From: Chryseobacterium cheonjiense
Lineage (GTDB): Bacteria; Bacteroidota; Bacteroidia; Flavobacteriales; Weeksellaceae
Assembly: GCF_012927265.1 (NCBI RefSeq)
Contig: NZ_JABBGF010000001.1
Location: 804,502-868,501 of the forward strand
DNA: 64,000 nucleotides
Direction of reading: 5' to 3'
The notes under the pieces: model-generated
What the model saw: only the letters and a program-made list of their open reading frames with translations
What the model was told of the DNA's origin: nothing
Databases searched by the model: none
Program-made: the position numbers and the translations under genes
Shown: positions 1-10,786 of the stretch, in pieces
Layout of the letters: each line of letters opens with the position of its first letter
Numbering within the stretch: the stretch's first letter is position 1

Positions 1-1190
1 TCTTTTTTGTAAGTGCTGAAAGTCTGTGCAAAGAAAAAAGCAGGATAGGTAAGGGTTTTAAATGTGTATTCCAAGACATTGCTCTTGCGGAAGTAATTGG
101 TTTTTAAAGGTGTTGTTGCAGAATTTACCTCAGAAGGTTTAATCAAAATATACGGTTCGGGAGAAAGATACGAGTACAGTTTATGAATCTCTTCCAGTGA
201 GCCTCCATAATTGTTTCTTACGTCTATAATTAAATACGATGAGTGGGTTTCTTTTATTTTTTCAAAGGCATTTTTATAAAATTTACCTGAATAAACCCCA
301 GAAAAACTTTTTACCTGGATGTAAGCAATCGTACTGTCTTTATCAAGGAATTTAAAATTTCTGTTATAAGAATCACTTAAAGCCACATAATCGTTGATTT
401 TTTTCTCGTCGGTTCTTTTTTTGTTTTCCTTTTCTTTTTTAAGGTCATCACCGGATTTGGATTCCCGGGTAAGCTGATAGGTTTTTGTTTTTCCTTCATA
501 AACTGTTTTAATGCTGGCTTGATTTTGAAAGCCTTTCTCTGCAACATAATAACTGAAAAAGAGGTCTTTCAGGAAATACGGCTTAAAAGTGGTATTGAAT
601 CCGTCGGTACTGATGAGCTTCCTGTATCTTTTAATGTAGTAAGAAACAGGTGTATGATCGATGGAAAGAATCTCAGTTCCGGGTTTAATATTTTCAACAG
701 AATCTTTATTTCCGCTAATAAAAAGGCGGTCATCCTGAATGTAATAATCGAAGCGGCTGAACATTCCTTTTTTATTCTCCAGGGATTTGATTTCTTTTTT
801 GGTAATCCTTTTAGAAGGAATTCTCAGTGAAAGATGTCCTTCCCGGATATCTGAAACCACCGGCTGCAGCTTAAAATAAAACTGAAGCGGTGTAAGGGGC
901 TTATCAATGGTATTTTTGAGACTGTCAAATTTACGGTCAAGATCCTGCTTTGAAATATACCAGAAAAGATGAGGGTGCATTTCTTTGATCTTTGAATATG
1001 CGAAATCCACATCTTGCTTCAGTTTTTCCGGCGGAATACAGATTTTCTGCCGCTCGTTGTGTTTCCGCACCGATCCGCAGGCCGTGATTAACAGAAGAAA
1101 AAGCAGGAAGAAATATTTTTTCTGCACTTTTTTTAGTTCAAAATTAAAGTTTTCGTCATTACATTCCGAAAAAAGGCGTAATATTTTCAT
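1..1190 (-). CDS. S41 family peptidase, lipoprotein (C-terminus beyond window)
   Basis: The minus strand is open from ATG at 1190 to the window edge (396 codons, no stop), so the protein is truncated at its C-terminal end. The N-terminus has a hydrophobic stretch ending in a lipobox (LITAC, Cys about residue 38), predicting an outer- or inner-membrane lipoprotein. A GTG at codon 22 (VQKKYFF) would give a more usual signal-peptide length. A PDZ-like segment (KPGTEILSIDHTPV) is followed by the S41 core signature LIIDVRNNYGGS, which matches C-terminal processing/tricorn-type proteases. The catalytic Ser/Lys would lie past the edge, so activity cannot be judged. Family assignment is fairly sure; substrate unknown. 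Confidence 0.85.
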   Translation of the reverse strand, partial: MKILRLFSECNDENFNFELKKVQKKYFFLLFLLLITACGSVRKHNERQKICIPPEKLKQDVDFAYSKIKEMHPHLFWYISKQDLDRKFDSLKNTIDKPLTPLQFYFKLQPVVSDIREGHLSLRIPSKRITKKEIKSLENKKGMFSRFDYYIQDDRLFISGNKDSVENIKPGTEILSIDHTPVSYYIKRYRKLISTDGFNTTFKPYFLKDLFFSYYVAEKGFQNQASIKTVYEGKTKTYQLTRESKSGDDLKKEKENKKRTDEKKINDYVALSDSYNRNFKFLDKDSTIAYIQVKSFSGVYSGKFYKNAFEKIKETHSSYLIIDVRNNYGGSLEEIHKLYSYLSPEPYILIKPSEVNSATTPLKTNYFRKSNVLEYTFKTLTYPAFFFAQTFSTYKK

Positions 1191-1261
1191 GTAAAATTAA
1201 AGGTTTTATATCGACCGAACGTCATATAGAATATTATCACTCATTAACATTTATCTGAAAA

Positions 1262-2362
1262 ATGATCTACATTATTATCAGCCTGGCTGTTCTATCCATT
1301 GTATTGTATTTTGTCGTTACGGGACAGCCAGTCTTCGGTTCGGAAGCAACCGGAGAGCGACTGCTCAAAATACAGCGTTCCAAACATTATAATAATAAGC
1401 AGTTCCAGAATATTTCTAATACTCCGGCGCTGGCAGAGGGGTATTCTATGCCCAAAGTGATGTTTAATTTTCTGTTTAATAAAAAGAATCCCCATCTTAA
1501 ACCTTTGTCTGAAATTCCATCGATACATACGGACCTCAAAAATCTTTCCAAAGATCAGGATGTTTTTATCTGGCTCGGTCATTCATCGTATTATATTCAG
1601 ACAGACGGCATTTCTTTTCTGATTGACCCGGTGCTGAGTCCATACGGTTCCCCGTTTAAATTTTTTAATAAAGCATTTTCGGGAGCGGATATTTTTAAAC
1701 CTGAAGATATTCCTGCCATTGATTATCTTATCATCACCCACGATCATTACGACCACCTTGATTACCCGACTGTAAAATCGATCCGAAACAGAGTGGGAAA
1801 GGTTATTCTGCCTTTGGGAGTAGGTGCACATCTGGAACGGTGGGGGTATACGGCCGAACAGCTTATTGAGGAAGACTGGGGAACTGCAGTTGACCTGCAA
1901 AATAATATCAAAATAATATTTACTCCAGCCAGACATTTTTCAGGCAGGAAGGTAAAAAGAAATGTTACCTTATGGACGTCCTATGTTATGATCACTCCTA
2001 CGAAAAGATTGTTTCTCGGCGGTGACAGCGGCTATGATACTCATTTTAAAGAGATCGGGGAGAACTACGGTCCGTTTGATTATGCTATTATTGAAAACGG
2101 ACAGTACAATGAGGCCTGGAAATATATTCATGCATTACCGGATGATGTGATTCAGGCAAGTATAGATGTGCAGGCTCGAAATATCATTCCGGTACATTCA
2201 TCAAAATTTGCCCTTGCACTCCATGCATGGAATGAACCTCTGAAAAAAGTAACCAGTCTTGCCGAAAATAAACATCTCTCAGTTTTAACACCCATGATCG
2301 GGCAACCCGTAGATCTTAACGCGGCAGAGCATCATTTTGAGAAATGGTGGGAAACCGAATAG
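1262..2362 (+). CDS. Metallo-beta-lactamase-fold hydrolase (UlaG/NAPE-PLD-like), membrane anchored
   Basis: 366 aa. The first about 20 residues are one hydrophobic segment (IYIIISLAVLSIVLYFVV), an uncleaved anchor or signal. The metal-binding signature THDHYDHLD sits at about residues 157-165, with further ligands in GGDSGYD (about 255) and IPVHSSKFALALH (about 315), the arrangement of zinc-dependent phosphodiesterase-like hydrolases related to NAPE-PLD and UlaG. WLGHSSYYIQTDG precedes the core as in that family. The likely reaction is hydrolysis of a phosphodiester or ester, but the substrate cannot be told. The stop codon abuts the stop of the convergent downstream gene, with no room for a terminator between them. 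Confidence 0.85.
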   Translation: MIYIIISLAVLSIVLYFVVTGQPVFGSEATGERLLKIQRSKHYNNKQFQNISNTPALAEGYSMPKVMFNFLFNKKNPHLKPLSEIPSIHTDLKNLSKDQDVFIWLGHSSYYIQTDGISFLIDPVLSPYGSPFKFFNKAFSGADIFKPEDIPAIDYLIITHDHYDHLDYPTVKSIRNRVGKVILPLGVGAHLERWGYTAEQLIEEDWGTAVDLQNNIKIIFTPARHFSGRKVKRNVTLWTSYVMITPTKRLFLGGDSGYDTHFKEIGENYGPFDYAIIENGQYNEAWKYIHALPDDVIQASIDVQARNIIPVHSSKFALALHAWNEPLKKVTSLAENKHLSVLTPMIGQPVDLNAAEHHFEKWWETE

Positions 2363-2650
2363 TTATGCGTGCCAGATGTTTTTGTAGCGTGAAGGATGAT
2401 TTTCAAACTGTTGCCGTACAAAATCACATTCCGGATCTATAAGAAGATCTTTTTCTTCTGCGTACTTCACCAGTTCATCCAGCAGCATTTTGGCATAGCC
2501 CTGGCCTTCAAGATCTTCATTAAGCTTGGTATAGTAAACGATCAGCAGTCTGCCATCAACCTCGATAGACATATAGCCGGACTTTTTTCCTTCTATTATC
2601 ATCTGCAACTCATCCTGATACGGAGATACTTCAAATTTTATATTTTCCAT
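2363..2650 (-). CDS. Small GNAT-type N-acetyltransferase (YjdJ/NATD1-like)
   Basis: About 95 aa from ATG at 2650 (MENIKFEV); an in-frame ATG at 2698 would add 16 residues (MKKFSHHF) that look unlike the family, so the inner start is preferred. The core LEGQGYAKMLLDELVKYAEE is the acetyl-CoA binding loop (GQG motif), and the end PECDFVRQQFENHPSRY matches the short stand-alone acetyltransferases of the COG2388 type. The protein probably moves an acetyl group from acetyl-CoA to a small molecule or protein; the substrate is unknown. It is convergent with the hydrolase gene, with abutting stop codons. Confidence 0.85.
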   Translation of the reverse strand: MENIKFEVSPYQDELQMIIEGKKSGYMSIEVDGRLLIVYYTKLNEDLEGQGYAKMLLDELVKYAEEKDLLIDPECDFVRQQFENHPSRYKNIWHA

Positions 2651-2838
2651 AGTATTGGGATTTTCGGTGTTAATGAAATGATGTGAGAATTTCTTCATTT
2701 AAAATTACAAATTAAAAATGATATATAATATCTAAGAAAATTATCATCATCCAACTATACATTCAATTTTTTCAATGGCCGGTAGCAGTATCGGTCATTT
2801 TATTTTATCTATTCTTTCGATTTTAATATTACAGTATT

Positions 2839-2858
2839 GTTTGAATTTTATAATTTTG
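2839..2858 (+). promoter_or_regulatory. Promoter and candidate operator before the AraC gene
   Basis: The -7 element TAATTTTG (2851-2858) ends 4 nt before the ATG at 2863, implying a very short or absent 5' UTR. It lies inside a 17-mer GTTTGAATTTTATAATT (2839-2855) that recurs exactly at 3751-3767 before the next gene, which suggests autoregulation by the AraC protein. Confidence 0.55.
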
Positions 2859-2862
2859 ACAA

Positions 2863-3756
2863 ATGGAATTTAACGAAACAATAAAAGGTTTTTACAAACG
2901 CGTAGGACTGCAGTGTATTAAAACACCGGGAGTAGGTCATTTCAATGTATTTTCACGTGAGAACTGTTCTTTAATAACCCCGTACAGCAGAAGGGATTAT
3001 TATAAAATTTCATTGATCATAGGGAAGGGAAAGCTTCATTATGCTGATAAATGGATTTACGTAGACCGTCCGGCATTACTGTTTTCTAATCCTCTAATTC
3101 CGTATTCCTGGGAAGCAGAAGATAATAACCAGAAGGGATATTTCTGTCTTTTTACCGATCACTTTGTGCATGACGGGAACCGCTTGGGAAATCTTCAGGA
3201 TTCACAGCTTTTTAAAATAGGGGGAACTCCGGTTTTCTTTATCAATGAAGAACAGCAGAAAACCGTTGCGGATATTTTTATTAAAATGATGGCCGAAATT
3301 CAATCGGATTATCTTCATAAATACGACATGCTAAGGGCCTATCTTCATCTTCTGATTCATGAAACCATGAAAATACATCCCGCAGAAAATTTCGAACCTT
3401 ACCAGAACGCTTCACAGAGGGTAGCTTCTTTATTCATGGAGTTGCTGGAAAGACAGTTTCCTATTGACAGTCCCGAAAGGTTTCTTAAATTAAAAAGTCC
3501 GGTTGATTATGCCGAAAGCTTATCCATTCATGTTAATTCTTTAAACCGTTCCGTAAAAGAGATCACCGGAAAAACAACAAGTCAGCAGATTGCGGCGAGG
3601 ATTATCCAGGAAGCTAATGCATTGCTCAAGCATACGGACTGGAATATTTCAGAAATTGCGTATGGTTTGGGTTTTGAAGAGCCTGCTTATTTTACCAATT
3701 ATTTTAAAAAACAGACCGGAATATCACCCAATGCAGTAAGAACTGCTGTTGTTTGA
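2863..3756 (+). CDS. AraC family transcriptional regulator
   Basis: 297 aa. The N-terminal half resembles a cupin-type sensing domain (INKGKLHYADKW... then ALLFSNPLIPYSW). The C-terminal about 100 residues carry the two helix-turn-helix units: SPVDYAESLSIHVNSLNRSVKEITG and the conserved second unit WNISEIAYGLGFEEPAYFTNYFKKQTGISP. It should bind DNA as an activator or repressor of the oxidoreductase and efflux genes that follow. A repeated 17-mer stands before this gene and again at its stop codon, so control of both itself and the reductase is likely. The effector is unknown; redox-active compounds or antibiotics are plausible given the neighbours. Confidence 0.93.
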   Translation: MEFNETIKGFYKRVGLQCIKTPGVGHFNVFSRENCSLITPYSRRDYYKISLIIGKGKLHYADKWIYVDRPALLFSNPLIPYSWEAEDNNQKGYFCLFTDHFVHDGNRLGNLQDSQLFKIGGTPVFFINEEQQKTVADIFIKMMAEIQSDYLHKYDMLRAYLHLLIHETMKIHPAENFEPYQNASQRVASLFMELLERQFPIDSPERFLKLKSPVDYAESLSIHVNSLNRSVKEITGKTTSQQIAARIIQEANALLKHTDWNISEIAYGLGFEEPAYFTNYFKKQTGISPNAVRTAVV

Positions 3757-3787
3757 ATTTTATAATTCTTCGTTTGAATTGTATATT
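3751..3787 (+). promoter_or_regulatory. Tandem candidate AraC operator upstream of aldo/keto reductase
   Basis: GTTTGAATTTTATAATT at 3751-3767 (overlapping the araC-type stop codon) is identical to 2839-2855. A second, diverged copy GTTTGAATTGTATATT follows at 3772-3787, one 21-bp step (two helical turns) downstream. Direct repeats two turns apart are typical AraC-family binding sites. Confidence 0.55.
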
Positions 3788-3808
3788 AAATAGAAAGCCC
3801 GGCTTCTA

Positions 3809-3816
3809 TAATTTTG
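3809..3816 (+). promoter_or_regulatory. -7 promoter element for aldo/keto reductase
   Basis: TAATTTTG matches TAnnTTTG and lies 28 nt before the ATG at 3845. The tandem 16-17-bp repeats end 21 nt upstream of it, where an activator would sit next to the -33 region. Confidence 0.55.
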
Positions 3817-3844
3817 TACTGTAAATTTTAAATCACAAGCTATC

Positions 3845-4846
3845 ATGAAATTTAGAACATTAGGGAACACAGGAGAGCAGCTGTCTGCCATTGGATTAGG
3901 ATGTATGGGAATGAGCTTTGCTTATGGACCTGCGGATGAGCAACAAAGCATCAGCACGCTTCATAAAGCACTTGATTCGGGAATAAACTTCTGGGATACC
4001 GCAGATATGTACGCCAACGGCGATAACGAGAGGCTGATTTCGAAAGTTTTGGTGCCGAACCGCGATAAAATTTTTATTGCTACCAAATTCGGATTTCGTT
4101 TTAAAAATGAAACGGCGGGACACAGCGGATCTCCGGGAACGTATTTTGACGGCTCACCGGACTGGATTAAAAAAGCCGTGGATCTGAGTCTTCAACGGTT
4201 GAAAATTGATGAAATCGATTTGTATTATGCACACAGGGTCGACCCGAATATTCCTGTTGAAGAAACGGTAGGGGCGATGGCAGATCTTGTAAAAGCCGGT
4301 AAAGTGCGCTACTTAGGATTATCCGAAGCTTCTGCAGAATCTATCAAAAAAGCAAATAAAATTCATCCGATTACTGCCCTGCAATCAGAATACTCTCTGC
4401 TGACAAGAGATATTGAAAAAGAAATTCTTCCAACAATCAGGGAACTGGGAATTACCTTAGTGCCGTATTCTCCGCTGGCAAGAGGATTATTTTCAAATAT
4501 TAATGAAGCACAGCATTTCGGTGATGATGATTTCAGGAAATCCCTGCCGCGGTATCAGGAAGAGTTTCTTGAAAATAATAAAAATCTTGCGAAAGAAATT
4601 AATGAATTTGCCCAATCCAAAGGTATTAAAGGAACTCAGCTGGCATTAGCGTGGGTGCTGAATCAGGGAGAAGACATTATTCCTATACCGGGAACAAAGC
4701 GCATCCCATACTTAGAAGAGAATATCGCAGCTGCAAATATTGAACTTTCTACTGCTGATCTGGAAACAGTTGATTCGATTTTAAAAAAATATCCAAATGT
4801 CGGCGCACGATACAGCGAAGGTGCCCTGAAACTGGTCAATAACTAA
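3845..4846 (+). CDS. Aldo/keto reductase
   Basis: 333 aa. N-terminal MKFRTLGNTGEQLSAIGLGCMGMS is the hallmark of the AKR13-like reductases. The catalytic tetrad is visible as D in FWDTADMYANGDNE (Asp and Tyr), Lys in IFIATKFGF and His in YYAHRVDP. The C-terminal IPIPGTKR is the NADPH-binding segment. It reduces aldehydes or ketones with NADPH in the cytosol. It lies 88 bp after the AraC regulator and 59 bp before the efflux pump, so the three probably form a detoxification module. Confidence 0.95.
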   Translation: MKFRTLGNTGEQLSAIGLGCMGMSFAYGPADEQQSISTLHKALDSGINFWDTADMYANGDNERLISKVLVPNRDKIFIATKFGFRFKNETAGHSGSPGTYFDGSPDWIKKAVDLSLQRLKIDEIDLYYAHRVDPNIPVEETVGAMADLVKAGKVRYLGLSEASAESIKKANKIHPITALQSEYSLLTRDIEKEILPTIRELGITLVPYSPLARGLFSNINEAQHFGDDDFRKSLPRYQEEFLENNKNLAKEINEFAQSKGIKGTQLALAWVLNQGEDIIPIPGTKRIPYLEENIAAANIELSTADLETVDSILKKYPNVGARYSEGALKLVNN

Positions 4847-4905
4847 AATATTTCCTTTCAGATTTCAATATAAAAACATAATCTGGATTTTACGATTTTA
4901 TAAAA

Positions 4906-6096
4906 ATGGTTACACTTAAAGAAAAAAATAAGTTTATTGCTACAATTCTGGCATTCGCTGTCATTCCGATGTCGGGTCTTGCAACAGACATTTATCTGCC
5001 GTCTATGCCAAGTATGGCAACAGAGCTTCAGCAGCCGGAAAGCAATATTCAACTGACGCTTTCCATATTTTTAATCAGTTACGGTCTGACGCAGTTTTTT
5101 GCAGGAAGTATTGTAGATTCATTCGGTAGGTATAGAATTACAATGCTTTCGCTTGGTTTGTTTGTCGCATCTTTTTTGATTACGGCAACCACTCACAATA
5201 TTTTTGTGATCTACGCCATGCGTGTTTTGCAGGGAATACTTTCGGGGTTTGCCGTAGTGGCCAAAAGGGCATTTTTTGTAGATGTCTACGAAGGAGAGCA
5301 GCGGAAACATTACCTCAGCATCATGACAATTGTCTGGTCGGTAGGTCCTATTATTGCGCCGTTTATCGGAGGATATTTACAGAAAAATTTTGGATGGCAG
5401 TCGAACTTTTATGTATTGGCAGGCTACAGTTTACTGTTGTTAATTCTGGAATTTATTTTTTCAGGCGAAACACTGAAGAAAAGAAATCCTTTCCATCTGG
5501 AATTTCTCATTAAAGAATACAATACGATGTTCAAAGCTAAAGATTTCTTTTACGGAATGATTATGTGCGGACTGAGCTATTCCATGATTATGTTCTTTAA
5601 TCTGTGCGGATCTTTCATTATAGAGCATAAAATGGGTTATTCTGAAGTAGTGGCTGGTTATGTATCGCTGATTCTGGGATTTGCCTGGATGACCGGCGGG
5701 TTTTTAGGGAAGGCTTTGATCAATAAAGCATTTCTGCCAAAAATACGTTATGCAAACTTTATCCAGTTATTTTTAATTATTTTAATGTTTGTTGCATCCT
5801 ATTTCTCGAATAATATCTACAGTCTGGTTGCCTTTGCGTTTTTGATACATGTTACGGCAGGATTTATCTTTAACAATTATTTCTCCTACTGTATCGGAAG
5901 ATTTCCAAATTCTGCGGGAATTGCTGGGGGGCTTACCGGTGGTGTTGCCTTTATCATCACCTCGGCCATCAGCTACGGAATTGTAGCCGTGATAAAGCCT
6001 CAGATTCAGCTTGAGGTTGCAGAAGGATATTTCGTGCTGGGAATTTTAGGGCTGTTTATTTTAAGCATGATTAAATTTAGAAGGGCGCATGCTTAA
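4906..6096 (+). CDS. MFS drug-resistance transporter (Bcr/CflA type)
   Basis: 396 aa, about 12 membrane segments. The start IPMSGLATDIYLPSMPSM is the D-[IL]-Y-LP-[AS]-[LM]-P signature of the Bcr/CflA drug:proton antiporters, and DSFGRYR is the loop 2-3 motif. QGILSGFAVVAKRAFFVDVY corresponds to the motif C region. It sits 59 bp after the reductase in the same direction and no terminator is seen between them, so it is probably co-transcribed. Export of chloramphenicol-, bicyclomycin- or sulfonamide-like compounds is known for the family; the actual substrate is open. Confidence 0.9.
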   Translation: MVTLKEKNKFIATILAFAVIPMSGLATDIYLPSMPSMATELQQPESNIQLTLSIFLISYGLTQFFAGSIVDSFGRYRITMLSLGLFVASFLITATTHNIFVIYAMRVLQGILSGFAVVAKRAFFVDVYEGEQRKHYLSIMTIVWSVGPIIAPFIGGYLQKNFGWQSNFYVLAGYSLLLLILEFIFSGETLKKRNPFHLEFLIKEYNTMFKAKDFFYGMIMCGLSYSMIMFFNLCGSFIIEHKMGYSEVVAGYVSLILGFAWMTGGFLGKALINKAFLPKIRYANFIQLFLIILMFVASYFSNNIYSLVAFAFLIHVTAGFIFNNYFSYCIGRFPNSAGIAGGLTGGVAFIITSAISYGIVAVIKPQIQLEVAEGYFVLGILGLFILSMIKFRRAHA

Positions 6097-6315
6097 TTGT
6101 TAAAGATTTTTGCATCATTAGGAACGGTCAATGTCATCCTGAGCTTGTCGAAGGAAGCTCGTTTTTACATTAAATTACAATCAATGGCTTTAGCCAAACT
6201 TAATATTTGGGTGATGCAGTTTCTGCGTTTGTCAAATCAAAAGCGGGCGTAGCCAATGTCAATCAGATGGAACCTTTTGTGTACGATAAGATAGTTAAGT
6301 TATTTTTAAACCAAT
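6097..6315. repeat. Intergenic region with dispersed repeat fragments
   Basis: No gene is seen. The segment 6134-6156 (GTCATCCTGAGCTTGTCG...) and the short palindrome TGGCTTTAGCCA (6185-6196) look like dispersed intergenic repeats; the same GGCTTTAGCC core occurs at 9367-9378 and 9401-9414, and the words AGGAACGG before it are also shared. Confidence 0.5.
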
Positions 6316-6319
6316 AAAA

Positions 6320-6344
6320 AAAGCTCCTTTAAAAAAGGAGCTTT
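6320..6344. terminator. Bidirectional terminator between MFS gene and icd
   Basis: An 11-bp perfect stem AAAGCTCCTTT / AAAGGAGCTTT with a 3-nt loop, A-rich on the left and T-rich on the right, stands between two convergent genes and can serve both. Confidence 0.85.
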
Positions 6345-6367
6345 CATTTATATCAAAACCTGGGAAA

Positions 6368-8620
<2,253 letters not shown>

Positions 8621-8623
8621 TCA

Positions 8624-8631
8624 CAAATTTA
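8624..8631 (-). promoter_or_regulatory. -7 promoter element for icd
   Basis: TAAATTTG on the minus strand, 36 nt upstream of the icd start, matches TAnnTTTG. Confidence 0.6.
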
Positions 8632-8725
8632 GGTAAAAATTAATTTTTTAGATGATTATAAGCCAATATTTTCGGCTTTAAGATTAATTTAACCCCAAAC
8701 CGCATAAAAAGCGCTGTTTTTTAAT

Positions 8726-8733
8726 TAAATTTG
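8726..8733 (+). promoter_or_regulatory. -7 promoter element for tpx
   Basis: TAAATTTG, 19 nt before the tpx ATG at 8753, matches TAnnTTTG. Confidence 0.6.
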
Positions 8734-8752
8734 ATGAACTAAAAAAAGAATT

Positions 8753-9253
8753 ATGTCAACAACCATTACTTTAAAAGGAAATGAAGTGCACACAATCGGG
8801 AAATTACCGGAAGTAGGCTCCAAGATCAGGGATTTTGCACTGGTAGATTCAGGGTTACAGGTAAAAACACTTGAAAATTTCGACGGAAAGAAAAAGGTAT
8901 TCAACATCTTCCCGAGCATTGATACGCCTACATGTGCATCATCAGCAAGAAAATTCAATGAAGAGGCTTCTGCACTGGAAGATACTGTTGTTATCAACGT
9001 TTCCAGAGATTTACCTTTTGCTTTAGGAAGATTTTGTGCTGCCGAAGGTCTGAACAATGTAGAAACCCTTTCAGACTTCAGAAGCAGTTTTGGGGACGAT
9101 TATGAAGTAACAATCACCGATTCTCCGATGAAAGGTCTTTTGAGCCGTGCCGTAATTGTTACTGATGCCGACAATAAAGTAGTGTACACAGAACAGGTTT
9201 CGGAAATCGCTGACGAACCAAATTATGAAGCTGCTTTAGCTGCATTGAAATAA
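8753..9253 (+). CDS. tpx: Thiol peroxidase (atypical 2-Cys peroxiredoxin)
   Basis: 166 aa, typical Tpx length. The start MSTTITLKGNEVHTIGKLP and the active site FPSIDTPTCASSARKF (peroxidatic Cys about residue 62) are diagnostic, with the resolving Cys in ALGRFCAAEG (about residue 96). It reduces organic and hydrogen peroxides using thioredoxin, in the cytosol. It has its own promoter and is followed by a hairpin terminator, so it is a single-gene unit divergent from icd. Confidence 0.97.
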   Translation: MSTTITLKGNEVHTIGKLPEVGSKIRDFALVDSGLQVKTLENFDGKKKVFNIFPSIDTPTCASSARKFNEEASALEDTVVINVSRDLPFALGRFCAAEGLNNVETLSDFRSSFGDDYEVTITDSPMKGLLSRAVIVTDADNKVVYTEQVSEIADEPNYEAALAALK

Positions 9254-9276
9254 TTAAAAATTATATTTTAATCATT

Positions 9277-9305
9277 GCCTTGTGGACTTCCGCAGGGCTT
9301 TTTTT
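9277..9305 (+). terminator. Terminator after tpx
   Basis: GCCTTGTGG / CCGCAGGGC stem (two G-U pairs) with an ACTT loop, followed by a run of seven T. Confidence 0.8.
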
Positions 9306-9307
9306 AA

Positions 9308-9478
9308 TTAAACACGAATGTCACGAGTATTTTTCACGGATAACACAAACCTCTATCAATAGGAACGGGCTTTAGCCCATTTAATCCAATAGCAATTCAA
9401 TTGGCTTTAGCCAAAATTTATAAATTTAATTAGTGAATATTCGTGAAAAATATTCATGCTTAAATACTGACCTCAATC
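9308..9478. repeat. Intergenic repeat cluster between tpx and DUF763 gene
   Basis: No gene is seen. Two short palindromes share the core GGCTTTAGCC: GGGCTTTAGCCC at 9367-9378 and TTGGCTTTAGCCAA at 9401-9414. They are flanked by CACGAATGTCACGAG-like words (about 9311-9345) and their inverse TATTCGTGAAAAATATTC (about 9438-9455), a class of low-complexity dispersed repeats also seen elsewhere in this window. Confidence 0.55.
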
Positions 9479-9514
9479 ATCAAAATTTAATTCTAATAAT
9501 CCTACCTTTACATC

Positions 9515-10726
9515 ATGAAACGTTCCGGAACAGCAGATTTACCGCTTCACTATGGCAAAGTACCGCCTTGGTTATATGAACGTATGTCTGTTCTCGGCCT
9601 ATCCATTATTGAGGTCATTCTCGCAGATTATGGAAAAGATGAAGTATTGAGACGACTCGCAGATCCGTTCTGGTTTCAGAGCTTTGGTGCGGTGATGGGG
9701 ATGGACTGGCACTCTTCCGGAATTACCACTTCGGTTATGGGAGCACTGAAACGTTCCATCAACCCAAATTCCCAGACTCTTGGATTGTATATCTGCGGCG
9801 GAAAGGGAAAATTTTCAAGAGAAACACCTTCGGAACTCATCAGGATTGCCGACAAAACAGGATTAAACGGAAACGAACTTGTAAGAGCCAGCAAGCTTTC
9901 GGCAAAAGTCGATAATACGGCCATTCAGGATGGTTATCAGCTATACCTGCATAATTTTATCCTGGCAGACAACGGAAACTGGAGTGTCGTACAGCAGGGA
10001 ATGCATGAATCCGATAGTACGGCGAGACGCTATCACTGGCATTCTGAAAATATAAAATCTTTTGTAGAAGAGCCTCACACGGGAATCAACGGTATTTCAA
10101 GAGGTAAAATTTTAAATCTTACTGATTCGGATGCTTCCGAAAACAGGAAAGGTATTCTGGAAATTTCCCATACTGATTCTGCGGAAATTATGAGTGATTT
10201 TGCAAGGTCAATTCTTCCCGCACACCACGATGTACAGGCTTCCGATGTTGATTTGAAACGCCTCGGAGCATTGTTGTATGTGACCCGCGAACAGCAGCCT
10301 CAGAATTTTGAAGACCTGCTGATGCTGGAAGGGGTAGGGCCAAGAACCATGCAGTCACTGGCGTTGGTAAGTGAAGTGATTCATGGAGCGCCGTCAAGAT
10401 TTACCGATCCTGCAAGATTTTCTTTCGCCCACGGCGGAAAAGACGGCCATCCTTTCCCAGTTCCCACTAAAGTCTATGATGAAAGTATTAATATCATCAG
10501 AAAAGGAATTGAAAAATCAAAACTTGGAAATTCCGATAAACTGAAAACATTGAACAAGCTTCACGATATTGTTGTAAAAACCGAACAGAATTTTACCCCT
10601 GATTTTGATATCCAGGAAGTGATTGAGGAAGAAAGACAGAATTCATGGCGTTTTGGCGGAAAAACTGTTTTTGGTGATGCTCAAAAGCCCTCTCCTCCGA
10701 AACCAATCCAGCTTTCTTTGTTCTGA
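9515..10726 (+). CDS. DUF763 domain protein
   Basis: 403 aa. The start MKRSGTADLPLHYGKVPPWL, then FGAVMGMDWHSSGITTSV and YICGGKGKFSRETP are the conserved blocks of the DUF763 family (COG1415), whose function is unknown. Residues about 270-290 (LMLEGVGPRTMQSLALVSEVI) form a helix-hairpin-helix-like motif, as in DNA repair and recombination proteins, so nucleic-acid binding is inferred. The segment HWHSENIKSFVEEPH carries conserved His residues. It is isolated, with repeats before and a terminator after, and offers no operon clue. Confidence 0.88.
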   Translation: MKRSGTADLPLHYGKVPPWLYERMSVLGLSIIEVILADYGKDEVLRRLADPFWFQSFGAVMGMDWHSSGITTSVMGALKRSINPNSQTLGLYICGGKGKFSRETPSELIRIADKTGLNGNELVRASKLSAKVDNTAIQDGYQLYLHNFILADNGNWSVVQQGMHESDSTARRYHWHSENIKSFVEEPHTGINGISRGKILNLTDSDASENRKGILEISHTDSAEIMSDFARSILPAHHDVQASDVDLKRLGALLYVTREQQPQNFEDLLMLEGVGPRTMQSLALVSEVIHGAPSRFTDPARFSFAHGGKDGHPFPVPTKVYDESINIIRKGIEKSKLGNSDKLKTLNKLHDIVVKTEQNFTPDFDIQEVIEEERQNSWRFGGKTVFGDAQKPSPPKPIQLSLF

Positions 10727-10731
10727 TAACT

Positions 10732-10764
10732 AAAAAGCCTTATACCTTTTGGTATAAAGCTTTT
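10732..10764. terminator. Bidirectional terminator
   Basis: AAAAGCCTTATACC / GGTATAAAGCTTTT stem with a small loop and one bulge, between convergent genes. Confidence 0.8.
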
Positions 10765-10786
10765 GTTTAAATTGTGGATTCTGGTT

